This document shows positions 60,477 to 64,000 of a stretch of 64,000 nt of DNA, piece after piece. The notes beneath the pieces were generated by a model, which saw only the letters and a program-made list of their open reading frames with translations, was not told the origin of the DNA and searched no databases. How positions within the stretch are numbered: the first letter of the stretch is position 1; each line of letters opens with the position of its first letter. A program made the translations under genes and the position numbers. Source of the DNA: Archaeoglobus neptunius (GTDB lineage: Archaea > Halobacteriota > Archaeoglobi > Archaeoglobales > Archaeoglobaceae); contig NZ_JAEKIW010000007.1 in assembly GCF_016757965.1 (NCBI RefSeq), positions 62,001 through 126,000 of the forward strand, given 5' to 3'.

Positions 60477-60893
60477 CTAAATCCGAGCCTCCTCGTACCC
60501 CCTTTTCAATGCAATAGCGTGTGAGTAACCCATTTTTCTGTAAACTATGCCCATTAGCTTTTTAATATCAAAGATGCCCAGTTTCGCCATTGCGCCAAGC
60601 ATCGCTATTTCAGGCGTGCTTCCACACGATCTGGCTATTTTGTCCGCATTTATTGCGATCATACCGTTTTCAGGTAACTTTTTGGAGTTTATCAGAGCCT
60701 TGCAGTCATATTTTCCCCGGCCCCCTCTGCAGACTATCATAAGCTTCTTTTTTGCACCACTCAGCTTCAGCCTGAATCCACCATCTATCTCCTCAAACTC
60801 CTCAATATTACCCGTTTTCAGAGCCTCCTTCAGTAAATTTCCGATCTCTTTTTCGCCTATGAACTCTATTTCGTACGATCTTACCACCTCCAT
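60477..60893 (-). CDS. Orphan POR-gamma-like domain protein
   Basis: The second half of this 138-residue protein (ALINSKKLPENGMIAINADK, then STPEIAMLGAMAKLGI and HAIALKRGYEEAR) follows the C-terminal half of 2-oxoacid:ferredoxin oxidoreductase gamma subunits, where NTxMLGAxAKxxGI and a final GYE are typical. The GTGGQG nucleotide loop of the N-terminal half is absent, replaced by a short alpha/beta segment with CRGGRGKYDCKA. It lies upstream of fumarase on the same strand. Function is unknown; it may be a regulator or a relic. Confidence 0.55.
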   Translation of the reverse strand: MEVVRSYEIEFIGEKEIGNLLKEALKTGNIEEFEEIDGGFRLKLSGAKKKLMIVCRGGRGKYDCKALINSKKLPENGMIAINADKIARSCGSTPEIAMLGAMAKLGIFDIKKLMGIVYRKMGYSHAIALKRGYEEARI

Positions 60894-60925
60894 TTAGTAA
60901 TGTTAAATAATGATATAATCCGGTA

Positions 60926-60945
60926 TTTAAGCTTTTTGATCGGAT
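60926..60945 (-). promoter_or_regulatory. Promoter upstream of the orphan POR-gamma-like gene
   Basis: The minus strand reads GATCAAAAAGCTTAAATACCGG, with a TATA core GCTTAAATACC near 60930-60940, 37-47 bases before the ATG at 60893. It may also drive the fumarase genes. Confidence 0.45.
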
Positions 60946-61025
60946 ATTAACTTTAGCCAACAGCGTAGCAACAAATAATAAAAAACGCAGGCTTATCAAG
61001 CAGTTTTTTTACTTTGGAATTAACC

Positions 61026-61045
61026 GGGAAAACTTTATAAAGTAT
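61026..61045 (+). promoter_or_regulatory. Promoter of the CODH/ACS operon
   Basis: CCGGGAAAACTTTATAAAGT combines a BRE-like GGGAAAA with a symmetric TATA core CTTTATAAAG (61033-61042). Initiation near 61066 gives a leader of about 20 bases with the SD-like GCGGTGGTG before the ATG at 61086. This is one of the strongest promoter matches in the window. Confidence 0.65.
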
Positions 61046-61085
61046 AATTCCGTAGTTATTTTCCAATAAGCGGTGGTGTTGTAAT

Positions 61086-63482
61086 ATGTTTGAGCTGAAA
61101 AAGGGAGCTTTTGTTTTGGATGAGCTAAAAAACGTAAGTATCAGAATTGGCAGAGTTGTGGAGGAGGAAGAGGAAGAATGGGAGGAAGCAGGACCGACAC
61201 CGAAGCCGGGAATTCTTGAACTGAGAAAATGGGATCATACACTGCTAGAACGCTATGAGCCATTCTACGCTCCCATGCAGGATTTCTGCAACCTATGCAC
61301 AATGGGGCCGTGCGATCTCTCGATGAACAAGAAGGGGGCCTGTGGAATCGACCTCAAAACTCAGAAGGCGAGACTTGTGACCATCGCCTGCTGTGTGGGT
61401 GCTTCTGCTCATACGGCCCACGCCAGGCATCTTGTAGATCATCTGATTGAGGAGTATGGTGAGGATCTGCCAATCGATCTGGGACCGGATGTGAATGTGG
61501 AAGCTCCGGTGATGAGGACGGTGGTTGGAATAAAGCCGAAAACTCTGGGTGATTTGAGAGAGGCCCTTAGCTGGGCGGAAAAGGAGATTGTTAAAGTTCT
61601 TCATTCAGTCCATATTGGAAATGAGGAGAGTTACATTGACTACGAAAGCAAGGCCCTGCATGTGAGCATGGCTGACCATGTTGGCATGGAGGTTGCCGAC
61701 ATTGCCCAGATCGTTGCCTATAATTTCCCCAAAGCAGAACCCAATACACCTCTCGTTGATACGGGATTTGGCATAGTCGACAGATCCAAGCCGACGATTG
61801 TGGTTGTGGGACACAACGTCATGTATGCCAGACCAATTTCCGATTATCTGGAAGAGCAGGGAAGGATAGACGACTTTGAAGTTGCAGGGCTGTGCTGCAC
61901 GGCACATGATATGACGAGATACAACCAGAAGGCAAAGATATTCGGGCCGATATACTACCAGCTCAGGGTTATAAGGGCCGGTCTGGCGGATATTGTTGTC
62001 AGCGACGAGCAGTGCATAAGGGCAGATCTGCTGGATGCGTGCAAGAAGGCCGGAGTCCCGCTCATAGCAACGAGCGATGCTGCAGCAAGGGGATTGCCCG
62101 ATGTCAGCGACTGGCCGGTGGAGAAGATTGTGGATGCTTTAGTAAGCGGAAAGCTGCCCGGAGTTTTCCTGCCAGTTCCGGAGAAGGTTGGTCAGGTTGC
62201 ACCACTTGTTGCCGAGGCCGTTTTCAGGAAGCATGGGGGGGAGAGAAAGTACCGGTTCTTTGAGGACGACAGTGCCTTCAGAGAGGAAATCGAAAAGTGC
62301 ACCCAGTGCATGAACTGTGTTTTCACATGTCCACACAGTCTGAGAGTTGATCAAGGAATGGCTCATGCCCAGAAAACCGGAGACGTCAGCAAACTGGCAA
62401 AGCTTGAGGAGATCTGTATAGCGTGCGGCAAATGTGAACAGGTCTGTCCCAAGAACATCAAGATAATCAACGTCATAATGAGGGCCAACTATGACAATCT
62501 TTACAACAAGACTGGCAAGACGAGGGTCGGGAGAGGGCCGATACAGGACACCGAGATCAGGAAGGTGGGACAGCCAATAGTTTTCGGGCAAATTCCCGGG
62601 GTTATTGCCGCTGTTGGTTGCATAAACTATCCCGACGAGATGAAGTCAATCGTGGAAATTCTTGAGGAGTTTCTCAAGCGCCGGTACATCGTTGTAACCT
62701 CCGGCTGTCATGCGATGGATATAGGCATGATAAAGGATGAAGAGGGCAGGACTCTGTATGAGAAGTATCCCGGAAACTTCGATGCTGGTGGCCTTGTTAA
62801 TGTGGGAAGCTGCGTAAGCAACGCCCATATAAGCGGAGCAACCATCAAAATCGCCAACATTTTTGCTATGCGTCCTCTGAGGGGCAACTATGCGGAGATC
62901 GCAGACTATGTCCTGAACAGAGTTGGGGCAGTAGGCTTTTCATGGGGCCCGTACAGCCACAAGGCTGCCTCAATTGCCACCGGCTTCAACCGCCTTGGAG
63001 TGCCGGTCGTTGTTGGGCCGCATGGCACGAAATACAGAAGGGCTTACATCGGTAAGCCGTGGAAAAAGGACCGGTGGTGGGTTTACGACATAAAAACGAG
63101 ACAGAAAGTCTTTATCGAACCTGCGCCAGATTCACTGCTTGTGGCTGTTGAAACAAAGGAGGAGGCCATAGTTCAGCTTGCGAGGCTTTGTATAAGACCC
63201 AATGATACCTCTGCCGGCAGACAGATTAAGCTGACCCACTACATCGAGCTTCACCAGAAGTACTACGGCGATCTCCCAGATGACTGGCACCTCTATGTGA
63301 GGAGCGAAGCGGATCTACCGCTTAAGCAGAGGGAGGAGTTGCTGAAGATTCTTGAAGAACAGTATGGCTGGAAGATTGACTGGGAGAAGAAAAAGATTGT
63401 CGAGGGTCCGATCAGACACTACGATGCTGGCTTTAACCCGACGATTGTGGAGGAGGTTTACGAGAAATACACAAGGGGGTGA
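61086..63482 (+). CDS. cdhA: Acetyl-CoA decarbonylase/synthase alpha subunit (carbon monoxide dehydrogenase)
   Basis: CdhA is the nickel CO dehydrogenase of the archaeal ACDS complex, interconverting CO2 and CO during acetyl-CoA synthesis or cleavage. The 798 residues include N-terminal cluster ligands FCNLCTMGPCDLSMNKKGACGI, HTAHARHL, an inserted ferredoxin pair CTQCMNCVFTCPH and CIACGKCEQVCPKN (about 400-460), and C-terminal Ni-Fe-S ligands in AVGCINYPDE, VTSGCHAMDIGM and NVGSCVSNAHI. Length and motifs match archaeal CdhA. It is followed by cdhB. Confidence 0.96.
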   Translation: MFELKKGAFVLDELKNVSIRIGRVVEEEEEEWEEAGPTPKPGILELRKWDHTLLERYEPFYAPMQDFCNLCTMGPCDLSMNKKGACGIDLKTQKARLVTIACCVGASAHTAHARHLVDHLIEEYGEDLPIDLGPDVNVEAPVMRTVVGIKPKTLGDLREALSWAEKEIVKVLHSVHIGNEESYIDYESKALHVSMADHVGMEVADIAQIVAYNFPKAEPNTPLVDTGFGIVDRSKPTIVVVGHNVMYARPISDYLEEQGRIDDFEVAGLCCTAHDMTRYNQKAKIFGPIYYQLRVIRAGLADIVVSDEQCIRADLLDACKKAGVPLIATSDAAARGLPDVSDWPVEKIVDALVSGKLPGVFLPVPEKVGQVAPLVAEAVFRKHGGERKYRFFEDDSAFREEIEKCTQCMNCVFTCPHSLRVDQGMAHAQKTGDVSKLAKLEEICIACGKCEQVCPKNIKIINVIMRANYDNLYNKTGKTRVGRGPIQDTEIRKVGQPIVFGQIPGVIAAVGCINYPDEMKSIVEILEEFLKRRYIVVTSGCHAMDIGMIKDEEGRTLYEKYPGNFDAGGLVNVGSCVSNAHISGATIKIANIFAMRPLRGNYAEIADYVLNRVGAVGFSWGPYSHKAASIATGFNRLGVPVVVGPHGTKYRRAYIGKPWKKDRWWVYDIKTRQKVFIEPAPDSLLVAVETKEEAIVQLARLCIRPNDTSAGRQIKLTHYIELHQKYYGDLPDDWHLYVRSEADLPLKQREELLKILEEQYGWKIDWEKKKIVEGPIRHYDAGFNPTIVEEVYEKYTRG

Positions 63483-63487
63483 TATGG

Positions 63488-64000
63488 ATGGCGGTAACCA
63501 AGGAAGAAAAGTATCCCTCTCCCAAGAGATTTGACATAGCGGATATTCAGGTGAGCAGGGAGTCCACAGCAGTAAAGCCGAAAATAGTTGCAAACATGAT
63601 AAAAAGGGCCAAAAGACCGCTGCTCATTACCGGCGGGCAGTTGCTGAAGGATGAAAAGCTCGTGGATTTTGCAGTGAAATTTGCTGAGAAAGGAATTCCC
63701 ATAGCTGCAACCGCTGGATCAAGCAGACCGCTGATAGAGAGGGGTGTCAGGCCGATCTCGAAGACATACACGCTACACCAGATAACGCAGTTCCTGCAGG
63801 ATGAGGAGTTTCAGGGCTTTGACGGGCAGGGTAACTATGACACCGTCATTTTTCTCGGATTCCTGCCCTACTATCTCTCAAGGATGCTGTCCTCGCTGAA
63901 GCACTTCACAAAAATTACCACTATAGCCATCGATGAATTCTATCAGCCTCACGCCAAGTTCAGCTTCACGAATCTTACAAAGGACAGGGAGCTTTACCAC
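63488..64000 (+). CDS. cdhB: Acetyl-CoA decarbonylase/synthase epsilon subunit (partial at window end)
   Basis: The epsilon subunit associates with CdhA and may help its electron transfer to FAD. The visible 171 codons begin MAVTKEEKYPSPKRFDIADI and include KRAKRPLLITGGQLLKDEKL, AATAGSSRPLIERGV and YDTVIFLGFLPYYLSRMLSSLKHF, typical of CdhB's nucleotide-fold. The frame runs off the right edge and lacks its stop. The ATG at 63488 follows the SD AGGGGGTGAT and comes 5 bases after the cdhA stop. Confidence 0.9.
   Translation, partial: MAVTKEEKYPSPKRFDIADIQVSRESTAVKPKIVANMIKRAKRPLLITGGQLLKDEKLVDFAVKFAEKGIPIAATAGSSRPLIERGVRPISKTYTLHQITQFLQDEEFQGFDGQGNYDTVIFLGFLPYYLSRMLSSLKHFTKITTIAIDEFYQPHAKFSFTNLTKDRELYH

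Noticed and set aside
1-64000. CRISPR array or insertion sequence
   Set aside because: No regularly spaced short repeats and no recognisable transposase or terminal inverted repeats were seen; the only clear long repeats are the atpK unit and the island cassette.

Overview
The window is archaeal and most likely from the order Archaeoglobales (an Archaeoglobus, Geoglobus or Ferroglobus relative). Archaeal markers include Nep1, Pus10, Pcc1, prefoldin beta, ABCE1/RLI, a short PurA, an A-type ATP synthase operon, a geranylgeranyl reductase-like protein and BRE/TATA promoters feeding leaderless starts. The order is suggested by the combination of CdhA/CdhB with methylmalonyl-CoA, 2-oxoacid:ferredoxin oxidoreductase, succinate dehydrogenase and fumarase genes. 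The genus was not determined.

Layout. 1-3.3 kb: thiL, nep1, a DHH nuclease and a small membrane protein. 3.3-7.9 kb: a minus-strand methylmalonyl-CoA operon (two-gene mutase, epimerase, carboxyltransferase, biotin carrier and an easily missed 40-residue gene). 8-20.9 kb: information-processing and small redox genes (helicases, radical SAM, glutaredoxin, ferredoxin:thioredoxin-reductase-like protein, KEOPS Pcc1, prefoldin, Pus10, PurD). 21-29.8 kb: complete A-type ATP synthase operon H-I-K-x-K-E-C-F-A-B-D with two identical K genes. 30-40.3 kb: acyl-CoA ligase, PurA, nitrilase, a HicB gene beside decayed remnants, GGR-like flavoprotein, radical SAM protein, ABCE1 and a HAD phosphatase. 40.3-52 kb: succinate dehydrogenase, an orphan ABC ATPase, ProC, a PhoU-type regulator, and a KOR locus whose gamma gene is separated from delta-alpha-beta by an opposite-strand TAXI-TRAP transporter. 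52.2 kb: tRNA-Arg(TCG). 59-64 kb: fumarase, an orphan POR-gamma-like domain, and the start of the CODH/ACS operon.

Between the tRNA and fumarase (about 52.44-58.96 kb) lies the most unusual segment. It is a plus-strand island of secreted and membrane proteins in which most of the window's broken genes are concentrated. Two broken cysteine-rich reading frames resemble halocin C8-type peptides; one ends in EVCRRAGLC, close to the C-terminus of halocin C8 as I remember it. Around them are polytopic membrane proteins, three paralogous single-anchor surface proteins, a secreted zinc phospholipase C-like protein, and a duplicated promoter-plus-signal-peptide cassette. I read this as a decaying or diversifying archaeal bacteriocin-like locus.

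Metabolically the window fits an organism that oxidises organic acids or acyl-CoA compounds: acyl-CoA activation, propionyl/methylmalonyl-CoA conversion, KOR, SDH, fumarase and CODH/ACS, with ion-gradient ATP synthesis. An 18-bp motif shared, with one mismatch, by the SDH promoter and the KOR/TRAP divergent promoter region suggests common control. Three divergent gene pairs have starts 50-52 bp apart around one AT-rich TATA-like element.
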